Positions 30,839-41,893 of a stretch of 64,000 nt of DNA are shown piece after piece. The DNA is from Bathynomus jamesi (Eukaryota > Arthropoda > Malacostraca > Isopoda > Cirolanidae). The stretch spans positions 137,001 to 201,000 of the forward strand of contig JAJOZX010001571.1 of assembly GCA_023014485.1 (NCBI GenBank), given 5' to 3'. A program made the translations under genes and the position numbers. A model generated the notes under the pieces. It was not told the DNA's origin. It ran no database searches and saw only the letters and a program-made list of their open reading frames with translations. The stretch's first letter is position 1. Each line of letters opens with the position of its first letter.

Positions 30839-31229
30839 TACACACTGAGTATGTAATTTGAAATAAACAATAACCGTGTTAGAACAAGAAAATCAATTAC
30901 AATCTCCGAAGCTTCTTCCCTTATTCATTCAGCGGAAGAACAAACTAAAGCACAAGGACAGAGCAAAGTTAAAATATTAAAAAAATAATCATGTATCTGG
31001 CAACTGAAATTGACTGAAGGTGCTTCAAAGAGACGATTCTTTATGTAGATAAAAATTAGTTACAGAATCGAGATGAAATGAATGACCTTTGGCATTAAAA
31101 TTATCAATATTTCTAATTAAATCTCAATTCGAATTAATTTTCAACATTTAAATGAATATTAATTAGTAACGTGAATGCAATGTTTATCTAATGCGGAATT
31201 ACTATCGGCAGTATTCAAAACAAATAAAA

Positions 31230-31230
<1 letters not shown>
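30490..31230. other. No gene; TA run at 30791-30840
   Basis: AT-rich sequence without recognisable coding or structural features apart from the microsatellite. Confidence 0.6.

Positions 31231-31279
<49 letters not shown>
31231..31279. repeat. (TA)n microsatellite
   Basis: TA run bordering the tRNA-like SINE array on its left. Confidence 0.95.
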
Positions 31280-31280
<1 letters not shown>

Positions 31281-32000
31281 CTGCAAACACGCAGTATAAT
31301 TAACGTAAAGAACGACGCTTGTATAGGAGATATACCGCGCAAGATGAGAGAGAAAGAAAACGAAACAAATGAAAAAATGAGGTAACCACCCGGGAATCGA
31401 ACCCGGGATCTTCCGATTGCCGGTCAGATATGATAACCACTACACCATGGGCCTCACTCATTCAAATGCCGTAATTCTTCTACATACGCGCAGAAACCAA
31501 TGCCCCAAGGGGGCACCTCCCGCATGCCCTTGGGGCATTGGTTTCTGCGCGTATGTAGAAGAATTACGGCATATGAATGAGTGAGGCCCATGGTGTAGTG
31601 GTTATCATATCTGACCGGCAATCGGAAGATCCCGGGTTAGATTCCCGGGTGGTTACCTCATTTTTTCATTTGTTTCGTTCTCTCTCTCTCATCTTGCGCG
31701 GAATATTCTCCTATACAAGCGTCGTTCTTTATGTTAATTATACTGCGTGTTTGCAGTTAAATGTATATAATGTTACGGCATGCGGGAGGTGCCCCCTTGG
31801 GGCATTGGTTTCTGCGCGTATGTAGAAGAATTACGGCATTTGAATGAGTGAGGCCCATGGTGTAGTGGTTATCATATCTGACCGGCAATCGGAAGATCCC
31901 GGGTTAGATTCCCGGGTGGTTACCTCATTTTTTCATTTGTTTCGTTCTCTCTCTCTCATCTTGCGCGGAATATCTCCTATACAAGCGTCGTTCTTTACGT

Positions 32001-32002
<2 letters not shown>
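31280..32002. mobile_element. Inverted and tandem array of tRNA-like SINE units
   Basis: Three related units of about 263-267 bp are arranged minus, plus, plus. The tRNA-like bodies are at 31378-31455 (minus), 31583-31660 (plus) and 31850-31927 (plus). The first two form a large palindrome centred near 31520 (GCGCAGAAACCAATGCCCCA and complement). The last two are direct repeats 267 bp apart. A-box TGGTGTAGTGG is intact; the plus units have GGTTAGATTCC in the B box, the minus unit GGTTCGATTCC. The unit also occurs at 641-903. TA runs flank the array. Confidence 0.85.

Positions 32003-32044
<42 letters not shown>
32003..32044. repeat. (TA)n microsatellite
   Basis: TA run between the SINE array and the LINE C leader. 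Confidence 0.95.
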
Positions 32045-32049
<5 letters not shown>

Positions 32050-32443
32050 TGCTTCTATTTTGTGGGGAACAGACGTATTGTGTCTCTCTCTGTATTAACA
32101 CCCAAAAAAGAAACGACTAAATTACTCGGCGGTTTATTTTGTTTACACCCGAAAGTGTATAAAGTATCAGTGAATCCGTGCATATAAATTATAAAGTGAA
32201 GTTCATTATAAGTAAGAAAGTGCAATACAGTTTACATAAATTATCACCAGTTTAACGTATATATTTAAACCGTAATACGGTTGGTATTCGAGAAATTTTT
32301 GAAACAAGGCAGGAAAAAGGTCATAAAACGCAAAGGTCAGAAACCCCTCGCAACCATCGAAAGGAAAGGAAAGAGAAATAAAGGGAAAAAAATAAATAAA
32401 TAATTTGTGTGTGTATTTCTTTTAACGATAATTAAGGAATAGC

Positions 32444-32851
32444 ATGACCATGGGTCCAAATTCTCACTTAATCTGCAATTTGTATAATTTGGAAACAACT
32501 GAAAAGGCAGCAATAAGATGCGATTTCTGTCAAAAACTGCAAGACTTTATCTGCATGAATTGGGATAATAGGACAATATTCCTCGTCTCGAAAGCTAAAC
32601 AGATCGCAGGAGTCACATTTCTGTGTGCCGCATGTACACAGACTGTAAACTCCTTTGCGGTATTTAAAGAAATGGAGAAAGCGTATTCGAGTGTTACAGA
32701 AAAGGAGGGAAAAATGAGGAAACAAGAGTCTGGAAATGTCCCAATGACAACTCAGGTGGATGAGAGAGAAGTAGAAATAACAAATAACAATATAATAATG
32801 AATAACAATACAATAGAGAATGAAGACATAGATGAAAGAAAAGAGAGGTAA
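32444..32851 (+). pseudogene. LINE C ORF1, zinc-binding N-terminus
   Basis: The 135-aa frame starts MTMGPNSHLICNLYNLE. It contains CDFCQKLQDFICMNW and FLCAACTQTV, a C-x2-C … C … C-x2-C pattern resembling the PHD-like fingers of CR1 ORF1 proteins. An acidic and asparagine-rich tail ends at 32851, after which the frame is lost. The finger region continues in other frames. Confidence 0.6.
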
Positions 32852-32999
32852 AAGTTGCGAGGTGGTAAAACTGCTCAACGAACAAAATGATAAAAAGATA
32901 AAAAATAAAAATGTAGGAAATAAACAGCCAAAGAAAAATAATGACAATATCAAAATTAAGAACATAGAAGATAACCAGATAACAAGGATAGAAGCGTAG

Positions 33000-33457
33000 A
33001 AAATACCGTTTGTAAATACTACGCAAAAGGGTACTGCAGATATCGGGGTGGGCAATGCATCTATGCACATCCCACATTATGTAACACACATTATACAAGA
33101 GCATATTGCAAATTTGAAAAAAAGTGCAAGTTCCACCAAATTACTGTCTGCAACACCATGCTAGATATGGGAGGTGCAAATACGGACAAAAATGCCGCAA
33201 CAGGTGAACAGGAAAAACGAGCATCAAAGAGGGCTAAGAATTTTTTAGACGTAGCCAACACAATTCAGCTGCTAAATACCGTCCAGCAAATACAAAGTCA
33301 GCTGACAAATATAGGAATCCGAGAGCCGGACAGAAGGCACGCACAAAGCCACTTCATGCGTTATCGCAAATTCTCGGAGGACCACAAGACAATGAAACCG
33401 GCACTATTAGAAAACGAATCGAATGTATGTGAAAATGATAGAGAAAAAAAAAAATAA
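33000..33457 (+). pseudogene. LINE C ORF1, CCCH fingers and coiled coil
   Basis: The first finger reads CKYYAKGYCRYRGGQCIYAH from 33013. The second, CNTHYTRAYCKFEKKCKFH, lies near 33080-33135. The third (CKYGQKC, 33175-33195) is in another frame after a frameshift. NFLDVANTIQLLNTVQQIQSQLTN forms a helical stretch and the frame ends at 33457 with a basic tail. It aligns with 2320-2730 of copy A. Confidence 0.7.
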
Positions 33458-34718
33458 TCCTAGCCAACATTCGGGGCCTTAAATCAAATCATTCCCCGGA
33501 CAAAGTTTTATACCTGAAAGGACACATGCAAGAAACCGGAGCAGACTTTGCATGCCTCACGGAAACCCATTTAAACGACTGCCAGACGAACTGTGAATAC
33601 TGTGAGTTCTGTATTGATAAAAAAGAAATACAAATTAACAACTATAACATCCTCCGAGCCAACAGAACGGTGAGACGTAAAGAAGGATGTGCTATTTACA
33701 CACGCGAAAGGCAGACGGCAGAAATGACTATAAGTACCTCAAACAGCTACGTTGAATGTGTAGCAGCAAAAGTTGAAACAGTAAATATGGTGCTAATTGT
33801 AATGTACAGACCCCAGAACACGCCAACCTCAAAATTCTCTAATCCATGACAGAGGTAAGAAACTTGGTAAAAGATCTACACTCTCCAACCCCAAATATTT
33901 TTCTCTGTGGTGATTTTAATTTTCCATCCATGAAATATAAAAGGATAGGAAAAAATATGTGTACACCAGGACAAGGGGGGGCACACGGGAAGACCAGGAG
34001 CAGGTAAAAATGCTACTAGCTCTGGCTGATGAATTTATGTTAACACAAGAAATAACAGAAAACAAGAAAAAACAACTGCCTAGATTTGGTATTCAAAAAC
34101 AACAGCAACCTAATTGATAATGTAGAAATATCTCCAACTATAATATCGATCACAAATTATTGAAGTAACAATCAATGTAAAAGCAACAAGACAGGAAAGA
34201 ACACGAATAACCGAAAGAAGCAAATTCAAATTTTTAATTTTCACTCCAAAGCTATAAACTGGGAAGATGTTGCATCCAGCATGGAAGTAATAAATTGGAA
34301 ATCCATTTTCGAGGCCAAGACAGCGGAAGAGATGCTAACGACCTAAGAGAAGACGCTGGAAATTGTGGAAAGACATGTCCCACAAATACAACAAAGGGGA
34401 AAGAGAAGCAGGTTCGAGAGACAAAAGAAGTCATTGTTCCGAAAGAGAAAAAGAGTGACTGCAAAATTAAGTAACTGTAAAGATAACAACATCATAAAAA
34501 TATTAAATGATAAACTGCAGAGTATCGATTGCGTCATACAGGAACTAATTGAGAAGCATACAGAAAAAGAAGAAGGCGACGCTATAGAGGCGATAAAGGT
34601 TAACTCAAAGTACTTCTATAATTTTGCAAAAAGAAAGTCGAAAAACCTTGCGACTATTGAACCTTTGAAGAATAAGGACAGTGCTTTATCTGATGATATG
34701 AAGTATCCGAAATATTAA
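33458..34718 (+). pseudogene. LINE C endonuclease and linker
   Basis: LANIRGLKSN opens the domain. ACLTETHLND, CAIYTRERQTAEM and VLIVMYRPQNTP lie in the 33526-33849 frame. GDFNFP is at 33905-33925 in a shifted frame. The later half is broken by stops. The linker 34365-34718 (RGKRSRFERQKKSLFRKRKR…VNSKYFYNFAKRKSKN) is again open. Family role: target nicking. Confidence 0.7.
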
Positions 34719-36470
34719 GAGCTCAGTATGAATCATCTTTCAGTATCCCAAAAACTGACAAACTGATATGCGATAGAAACGCGTTCTTTGAAGAAGAACT
34801 ACAAGGGGAAAGTATAACGGACTTCGACTTTACGACAGATGATATTACACACGCTATAGGGAAACTAAAAGCACACTCAGTGGCAGGACCGGACAAATGG
34901 AATGCCACACTGATCATAAACTTCAAGAATGAAATCGCTGAACCCCTATATTGGATATGGAGAGGATCACTAGACACAGAAGAAATACCGGGCATCCTGG
35001 AAAGCGCGAACATAGTCCCAATATATAAAGGAGGAGATCGATCCGAGGCCAAAAACTATAGGCCAGTGTCGCTTACATCTCATCTCACTAAAATATTTGA
35101 AGGAATAGTTAAACAGAAAATCTATGGCTTTTAAGAAACTCAGAAAAAATTAAATGATAACAAACATGAGTTTCGGTCAGGCAGATCATGCCTATCACAA
35201 CTAATGGAACACTACAACAACATTATTGATGCACTGGAAAGTAATGAAAACTCTGATGTAATATACACAGACTTTGCCAAAGCGTTCGACAAGTGTTACC
35301 ATGGAATCATAATACATAAACTGAAGCATATGGGAATAACAGGAAAAGTAGGTAAATGGATATATAATTTCCTTAGTGAGCGGCGGCAAGTCGTTACAGT
35401 ACAATGAGCATCTTCATCAGAATCAGAGGTCCTCAGCTCAGTACCATAAGGAACAGTATTAGCTCCACTACTCTTCATAATTATGCTAACTGACAGAGAT
35501 GAGGACGTTACCAGAGACAGCACAGTAACATCCTTTGCTGATGACACAAAGATCAGTAGAAAAATAAGAAACCCAGAAGATGTAGGATCTCTACAAACAG
35601 ACATGAACAGAATCTACAAGTGGACGTAAGACGACAATATGGTGTTTAACACTGAGAAATTTCAGTTGTTACGGTAAGGAAAAAGCGAGGACCTAAAATC
35701 CATGGAATATTATACCCCAATGGACAGAAATTCAGAGAAATTCTAAAGCAAAAGACTTAGGGGTTGTAATGACTGATGATGCGAAATTTGAAACACAAAA
35801 TAAGATAGCAGTAAACAGAGCAAAGAGAGTACTGGGCAGATACTGAGAACCTTTAAACGAAAGGATAGGAATATAATGATTCCTCTACTGAAAACACTGA
35901 TCATACCCAAATTGGAATACTGCTGTCCTAACATGCCCATATTAAAAAGAAGACATTAGACAACTAGAAGGGATTCAGAGAAGCTTCACGGCCAAGATAA
36001 AGGGGTGGAAAGAACTAAACTACTAAGAAAGGTTACGCGAATTAAACCTTTATTCACTGGAAAGGAGGAGAGAGAGATACACCATTATTTACACTTGGAA
36101 AATAATGGAGAAACTAGTTTCTAATCTTACTTTGACTCTGTAACTCCCCAAACAACAGTAGAAAGTAGAAAAGGAAGACTGTGTCGTGTTCCAAAATTAA
36201 AGGCTAGACAGGGAACATCCTTAACCCTGAAAGAATATAGTTTTGTTGTGAGAAGACCAAAACTGTTTAATCAGCTGCCCAAAGACCTAAGAAACACGAG
36301 TGGTGTTGCAGTGGACATCTTCAAAAGAAGATTAGATGCCTGGCTCAGAACAATCCCCGATGAGTCGGGTGTACCTGGCTATGTGAGGTGGATACTACAA
36401 GAAACCAACTCACTACTTCACCAGGACAACTCGAGAGGAGGGGCGAGAAGCTTGACCTTCATGAAATGAG
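34719..36470 (+). pseudogene. LINE C reverse transcriptase and C-terminal domain
   Basis: Recognisable blocks are VPIYKGGDRSEAKNYRPVSLTSHLTKIFE (35010-35100), YTDFAKAFDKCYHGIIIHKL (35265-35325), the GTVLAPLLFIIML block (35450-35490), the catalytic SFADDTKISRK (35530-35560), PLLKTLIIPKLEYC (35885-35920) and KLFNQLPKDLRNTSGVAVDIFKRRLDAWL (36260-36350). At least six stops or frameshifts are present. The FADD box and C-terminal domain fit the CR1/L2 group. Confidence 0.78.
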
Positions 36471-36604
36471 GAATCATCGCGCGGAACATTTGAAGGGTGT
36501 ATATATGCGTCTTTTTTTTTGGTGAAACTCCGTATGAGAAATTGAACTCAAAACGCTTTCACAACTCACAACACTACTTTATTAAGGCCCTTAAAGGTTC
36601 TATT

Positions 36605-37085
36605 CTGAGATTTTCCACCCCTAGGTAAATTTGTTTTGTCCTTTTCACCTAAATTATCTTATTTGTACGGTTTGTCTGAACTGTATAATCCAAATATATC
36701 TTTAAAACCTATCATTTCTAACATAGGTAGGGTTAATTATAAGTTAGCCACGTGGCTATCAAAAAATCTATCTTCATTAATTAATATTTCTGATGTTCGT
36801 ATAAAAAACTCAAATGACTTTTTAACAAAGTCGGTCTCAAGAATAAACGAATGTTCAGTTTTGATGTCGTTTCTTTGTTCACAAAAGTCTTCCTTGAGAC
36901 GACTTTGGAACTTCTTGAGAAATATCTTATGGAAAGTAATTTTCAGCTTTCTTTACCCACCCTTTTATTTATTAAATTGTGTTTGAATCACTCGTTCGTT
37001 ACCCTTACTACCCTTTCTTTCGACAAAAAGGAGGGTGTGGGTAAGGGCTCTCCCAAGTCCCCTGTCCACCATTCTTAGTAATCTG
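36605..37085 (+). pseudogene. Penelope-like element, N-terminal RT fragment
   Basis: The frames read FSPKLSYLYGLSELYNPNISLKPIISNIGRVNYKLATWLSKNLSSL, ISDVRIKNSNDFLTKSV, FSFDVVSLFTKV and, after HSFVTL, GVGKGSPKSP. This is the PLE order: the YGLPKIHK-like box, RPI, the SFDVVSLFT catalytic block and the GxPLSP box. It stops before the YIDD motif. It may belong to the PLE-1 family, whose copy at 2.97 kb begins just after this point. Confidence 0.75.
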
Positions 37086-37555
37086 ATTCGTAGTATGATT
37101 TCATTTAAGAAAAGGGGGAATGAGTGGATAGAGACGGGAATGGGGGATGAGGGAAGGGGGAGAGGATAAAAAGAGGAAAAGGGAAAGAAAGTGGCATGCA
37201 AGTAAACGAAATTTTAATCCCTGATAAGATCTTAATCCGTTAAAGGCTTTTGTTAAATTAAGGCGCACAGCTTCGACGCTGACACATGCATATACGCATA
37301 GGTTCAATAGAACAGCGCACGCACAGACATCACCGATTTGCGTTGTTCTTCTTGTAAATATTTGTGGGGCGGAGCCTAAATATATACATGTGTTTAGGAT
37401 AATATTTATATATACTGTATTTCTTAAAAATAAATTGAAACCAAATGATTTATTTATACGAGTATATGTGCATTTCAGCTGTTTTCCTTGTGAGCAGTTT
37501 TGGGGCCCTTAATATATACGAATATTTAAGATAATATACAGTGTGTATATATATG
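37086..37555. other. No feature recognised
   Basis: A purine-rich stretch at 37110-37190 (GGGAATGGGGGATGAGGGAA type) is followed by AT-rich sequence without coding signs. Confidence 0.5.
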
Positions 37556-37558
37556 TAT

Positions 37559-37561
37559 ACA

Positions 37562-37611
<50 letters not shown>

Positions 37612-37613
37612 TG
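37559..37613. repeat. Palindromic (TA)n: ACAACCTTA(TA)nTAAGGTTGT
   Basis: The TA run is bracketed by ACAACCTTA and its complement, so the entire segment is self-complementary. A cruciform or hairpin is likely. Confidence 0.9.
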
Positions 37614-37620
37614 TAACATA

Positions 37621-37735
37621 TATTCTGCTCGATGTTTTAGTTCACTCAGAACAAAAATTAAAGGACTTATAAAGATAAACTTGCTCGAATTTTTAGTTTA
37701 TTCACAACAAAAATTAAATGACATAATGACAAATT
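37621..37735. repeat. Tandem duplication of about 56 bp
   Basis: TGCTCGATGTTTTAGTTCAC… at 37627 and TGCTCGAATTTTTAGTTTAT… at 37682 align over about 55 bases with moderate divergence. It lies at the 3' edge of the mariner relic and may derive from its terminal region. Confidence 0.7.
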
Positions 37736-37739
37736 AATC

Positions 37740-38530
37740 AGCAATATAATTCCCTTCTTTTTCTATAACCTCCTCCCACCCCACCTGTAGGAAAGTTTTT
37801 TTATGCCACGTTCGAAGAAATCCCTTGGTTTCGAGTTAAAAAAAGCGAGCACTTCGTTTTCGATAGTTTCCCTAGATTGCAACTTTTGTCCATCTAGGCG
37901 GTGTTACAGGCGTCTGAATAAATAGTAGTCTGAAGGTGCGATGTCTGGAAAATAAGGTGGATGTGGCATTTTTTCCCAACCAAATGCTTCCAATTGGGCA
38001 GTGATGATTCGAGCAGTGTGAGGGCGCGCGTTTTCCTGGTGGAATAGAACACCTCTGCGATTAATTAATGCAGGACGTTTTTCTTGTAATACCAGCTTCA
38101 GTTGTTGGAGTTGTTGGCAGTAGACTTCAGCTGTGATTGTTTGGTTATCTGGCTGAAGCTGAAAATGAATAATTCCTTGCATATCCCACCAAACGCATAT
38201 CAAAATTTTCTTTGGATGGGCTCTATTCCTTGGCTGAGGCTAAGGCTTTGTTTCATGGCTAAGCCACTGGTCGAAGCTTAATATTGTTATAGATGGCCCA
38301 TTTTTCATCCCCAGTGACGATCCGATTCAAAAACGTGCCTGCAGTTGCCGAGAATGCAGTGACGTGCAAATATCGATTCGATGTTGAAGATTCGCTTGTG
38401 ACAAATCATGCGGAACCCATTTTCTAACCTTCACTACTTTTCCTAACAGCTTTAAATGACGATGAATGGTCATATGGCTAACGCCGAGTTGCAGGCCAGT
38501 AGTATACCCGCAAAATGGACGAGTGCAGAA
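37740..38530 (-). pseudogene. Mariner transposase relic (second subfamily)
   Basis: Minus-strand fragments in order are LGVSHMTIHRHLKLLGKVVKVRKWVPHDLS (HTH and linker), RIVTGDEKWAIYNN (first catalytic D, in the VTGDEKW context), ILICVWWDMQGIIHFQL, GVLFHQENARPHTA (HDNARPH position with E-N in place of D-N) and HPPYFPDIAPSDYYLFRRL (third aspartate). The C-terminus reads ETIENEVLAFF…FFERGIKKL. The HTH differs from the mariner at 25 kb. The second catalytic aspartate appears mutated. The N-terminus is cut off near 38530. Confidence 0.82.
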
Positions 38531-38539
38531 ATGTTGCAT

Positions 38540-39150
38540 AATATTACGTAATGTTGCAAGAGTGCCAAACCCCCCCTTTGTTGCCAACCCCACCCGGTTT
38601 TGTTGCAAAACCTCTTTTTGGGCGAAGGTGGGAGTGCCTCACCCCCAAAATGGGTATACCTAACCTAAGGGGCCTCTTTGGGAGAGAAGGGGGCGCCTCA
38701 CTCCCCAAAGGGGCAGAGAGAAAGAGAGAGAGAGAGAGAGATAGGAGGAGAGGACCCAGAGGTCCTTGCTCGGCGATTGCCGAGCTCATATGATTTCTTC
38801 AGCCACCCGCCGCCCTCTTATAGGGGCCCAAACAACCAGTTGGCTGAGTTGCCAGATAACGCCATGTGTTTAATTATTATTTAGTTATTTGGCTGTTTAG
38901 TTGCCAGATTTGTTATTTATTAATTTACTTCATATATTAATCAGCCAGCAGGCGCCACAGCCAGTTGGCTGCTGAGTTGCCAGATAACGCCATGTGTTTA
39001 ATTATTATTCAGCTATTTGGCCGCTGAGATGCCAGTTTGCGCTATATATTTATTTAAAGTATATATTATTCAGCCATTTGGCTGCTGAGTTGCCAGTTTT
39101 CGCCATGCACTTAATTTAGTCCTTATATTAATCAGCCAGCTGACTTAGAA
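38540..39150. repeat. Short degenerate repeats next to the Polinton
   Basis: 38560-38715 holds G/C-rich direct repeats (CCTCACCCCCAAA and CCTCACTCCCCAAA; two GGGCCTCTTTGGG-like blocks) and a GA tract. 38840-39135 holds three or four degenerate copies of a roughly 60-100-bp unit with TTGGCTGCTGAGTTGCCAG and ATAACGCCATGTGTTTAATTA. No coding signal. It could be the left non-coding edge of the Polinton, but no matching right terminal repeat was found. Confidence 0.6.
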
Positions 39151-39153
39151 GGC

Positions 39154-40404
39154 TTAGCAATACGTCTCTAAATAGGGTCCCAAAATTAATGACTTTTCAT
39201 CACTATCAGGAGTGTATTCGCGTCCATTTTTAAAATCTGTGGTTATGTTCCGGAAACGGTCAAGTTCTATTAGAGCTTGCGACTCTAGGTATACTAGTAC
39301 ACTAATAGGAGCGTCTGTAGGCTTAGCGAACTCCAACCTCACTGAAATGGTGTCAGTCTGCTGGGGGTTTAAATGGGTATTTACACCGGCAGTTAAGTCA
39401 GGCGTAACGTCAAATGGGTAGATGTTAAACTGCTCCACAAATTCTTTCTATGTTATGCCGAATCCAAGTTCATCACACGCTCCTGTATTATGCGCCAAAC
39501 TACTATAAGCTCTCGCACAGAGCGGGAACACAGCATCTGATGAGTAAGCCATATCCATTACCCCACCCAGAGCGATACCATTTACAAATAGAGTAATATT
39601 TTTAAGTCCGAAATTCTCGAATTTTAACGCGCTCTTTTTATAATTTCCATTCGTCGAAGCGTGGTCTTGCATTCCTATTAATAACCTTTTAGGTAGGACT
39701 CTAATAGCTATGTTTTCTAGCTGCTTCGACGGCAATCCCGTGGGAATCGTGTACAGTTTGATCTGTACCCTGTTAATGGGATATTTTACCGTGGAATGTA
39801 TGAGATCTTTCTCAATTTCTATTTACTTCGGGGAGCTTAATTTCACTCGGCGTATACGCAAATATGCTTCCATGATGTGTATCACAACAGGTTTCGCGCC
39901 TTCTTCTTGGTCTGCCCCCAGATTTCTACAGATCTCAGGGTTTGCGGGTAAGCTTCAATTTCATATCTACTCCGTTCATAAGCAGCTTCTCCTGGAATGT
40001 AAAGTCTGTATGCAGACGTCCAAAACATTCGTATATCTTTTTTTTTTAATTTTTAAATTTATCCTTTATACTACCCTCATCTTTAGTGTGGTAATACCCC
40101 TCGGCGGATAAAAAGGTGTCCTGCCTGCCGAGATGTTAGTCTGATTTAAATATACGTCAAACTGACTGAATATGGAGTGGAGAAAGTTGGTTTCGGGGTA
40201 TGCAGCATAATTATCATCGCAATCCGTTCCGTCAGAATGAGCTATGAGAAGTTTAGTATACATGTGCATACAGCTCGGATCAAAAAAGTAAGGGTATGTG
40301 CTGGGTATCACGAATTCTATAGGGGCACTGGGTGAACTAATTGTGTTTAAAGGGTTAATTGTAATAAAGTCACTGTGCTCAATAGAAACTTGCGTTGGAG
40401 GCAT
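39154..40404 (-). pseudogene. Polinton major capsid protein
   Basis: The N-terminus (40404) reads MPPTQVSIEHSDFITINPLN, then APIEFVIPSTYPYFFD and NFLHSIFSQFDVYLNQTNIS, conserved in Polinton double jelly-roll capsid proteins. A block is missing after 40066. Then RLHTDF, TVKYPINRVQIKLYTIPTGL, LPKRLLIGMQDHASTNGNY and, after a stop near 39440, FNIYPFDVTPDL…VRLEFAKPTDAPISVLVYLE follow. The last 80 residues match the family C-terminus. At least three frame breaks and one deletion make it non-functional. The family forms the hexons of the presumed capsid. Confidence 0.8.
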
Positions 40405-40547
40405 CTCAAAGAGGGATAGCTCCGATTTACAGCATTGTGAACTACACGGATGAATGAAACGTGCTATGGTGAGTCAGAAATAGTGCCACCTCCCTCAACG
40501 AGTATTAATCAATCTATGAATCGTGAGAGTAGCGTCCTCAGTTTATA

Positions 40548-41024
40548 TCAGTTAAAAAAATGGTCAACCATAGGCTTCATACATTTTGAACACTTCTTTT
40601 TTGGTACCCTTTTACGTTTAACGCCACGTGATCCCTTCTTCCTAACAGTTCTCTTCTTCTTTCCACCACGCGATGGTAACCCCTTCTTCCTAACATTTCT
40701 CTTCTTCGTTACACCACGTGTTGGCAGCCCCTTCTTCCTATCAATTCTCTTCTTTCCACCACCACGCATTTTTCTCTTCGCATCTTTGATGATTTCATCC
40801 CGTGTAAGCCTTAAATGTTTTTTTAGAGCTTCTTTAGGCATAGTTCCACCAAATATGTCCTCTGCCGCGTTAAAGCCTGTTTTTAACGCCTTCCTTCCCA
40901 GGTACCTGTCCCCCTTCTTCAACAGTGGGACAGCGGTGCGTAGTATGGATGAATAAATGGACCCAACTCCACTACCACGCTGGTATCTTACCCCTCGGTA
41001 TACCGTGAAAGGCTTTCTGGCCAT
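40548..41024 (-). CDS. Polinton small basic protein
   Basis: An open 158-aa frame begins MARKPFTVYRGVRYQRGSG; RYQRGSGVGSIYSSI is a motif I associate with small Polinton proteins resembling adenovirus core proteins. The second half is strongly basic, with three repeats of RKKGLP(T/S)RG-type sequence, ending CSKCMKPMVDHFF. The ATG overlaps the stop of the minor capsid gene by one base (TAATG). DNA condensation inside the capsid is a plausible role. No lesion is seen. The assignment rests on position and composition. Confidence 0.65.
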   Translation of the reverse strand: MARKPFTVYRGVRYQRGSGVGSIYSSILRTAVPLLKKGDRYLGRKALKTGFNAAEDIFGGTMPKEALKKHLRLTRDEIIKDAKRKMRGGGKKRIDRKKGLPTRGVTKKRNVRKKGLPSRGGKKKRTVRKKGSRGVKRKRVPKKKCSKCMKPMVDHFFN

Positions 41025-41893
41025 TATAACTCAGTGCGTCGAAAGTGCAGCGTCACTGTTAACCTCCCGTCACCGAATGGGAAATTTTTGCCCTCAATCG
41101 TTCTTATATATATTGAGATATTAGTTATTAGATTAGTTGCGACATTCACATAATGGGGTAGGTCATATGTAATACTCAAGCTCCTTCCTCTATGGTTGGG
41201 GATATGCGCTACGCGTAGTAGGCGTGCCTGGGTATCCCCAACAAACTGGTGTTCTGCTATATTGCTGTAAATATAGCACATGTCTGGAGGCTGAGAGCTT
41301 ACATCCAGTTTCTCCATCTTCAGCTGATACACTAAGTTGGACAAGTCATCCGGTACCTCGTGAAAGGTGTCTCTTTGGAAGGCTGCTCGATAACGCCCCT
41401 CGGTTATAATTTTGAACACTCTTCCGTCTTTAAGATTTCTGTTAACCTTTGATTTTAGCATTAGAGTATGTTCAGGGCCTCCTTTGTTTACGATTTCGTA
41501 TATTAAATCATTCGTAAGGGGTGAGTTTTTTAAACACATGCTTATGTCTCTCACAACATCCTCAACCGAACCATAACGACCCAGTCCTAGTGTCACTGTT
41601 GTACTGAAAAACTGTGCAACCTTAGTCCGGGCGATACGTATAGTTTCGTCCCGAGTTAACCCGGTTTTTGCACACTCACCACAGTTTCTAAGAATCGTAA
41701 AAACGGCATCTTTATAATCAATATTTAAAAAGACGGTGTACAGCTGAATTTCACATATCCCCACCTCATACGAGTCACGACCCAATTCAATGAGCCCATG
41801 GAGTTCAGTTACAAAGTTGGCTAGTGTGTTGTTAGGGTATACAGAGAGGGATGAGGAGGATGGCAGTGTGACTTAGAAATGGTTGGGTGTCAT
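41024..41893 (-). pseudogene. Polinton minor capsid (penton-like) protein
   Basis: The start at 41893 overlaps the integrase stop in ATGA. After six codons a TAA interrupts the frame, which then runs open to 41024: VTLPSSSSLSVYPNNTLANF is the hallmark N-terminus, then DSYEVGICEIQLY. The C-terminal jelly-roll part reads DMCYIYSNIAEHQFVGDTQARLLRVAHI, HYVNVATNLITNISIYIRT and GDGRLTVTLHFRRTEL. The single stop at codon 7 is the only lesion I see. Length and motifs fit the Polinton penton homologue. Confidence 0.85.

Larger units (their letters stand above)
32045..36480 (+). mobile_element. LINE family C, copy B, near full length, degenerate
   Basis: The longest LINE in the window: leader (32045-32443), ORF1 with a zinc-binding N-terminus and CCCH fingers, endonuclease, RT, C-terminal domain and a 3' end near 36480 containing AAGCTTGACCTTCATGAA. 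The domain order equals that of LINE B. Many single-base frameshifts and stops mark it as old. It supplies the sequence missing from copy A. Confidence 0.85.

Noticed and set aside
38327..38608. Mariner ORF starting at the ATG near 38608
   Set aside because: Residues upstream of LQLGVSHMTIHR come from the neighbouring G/C-rich repeats; the mariner part starts near 38530.
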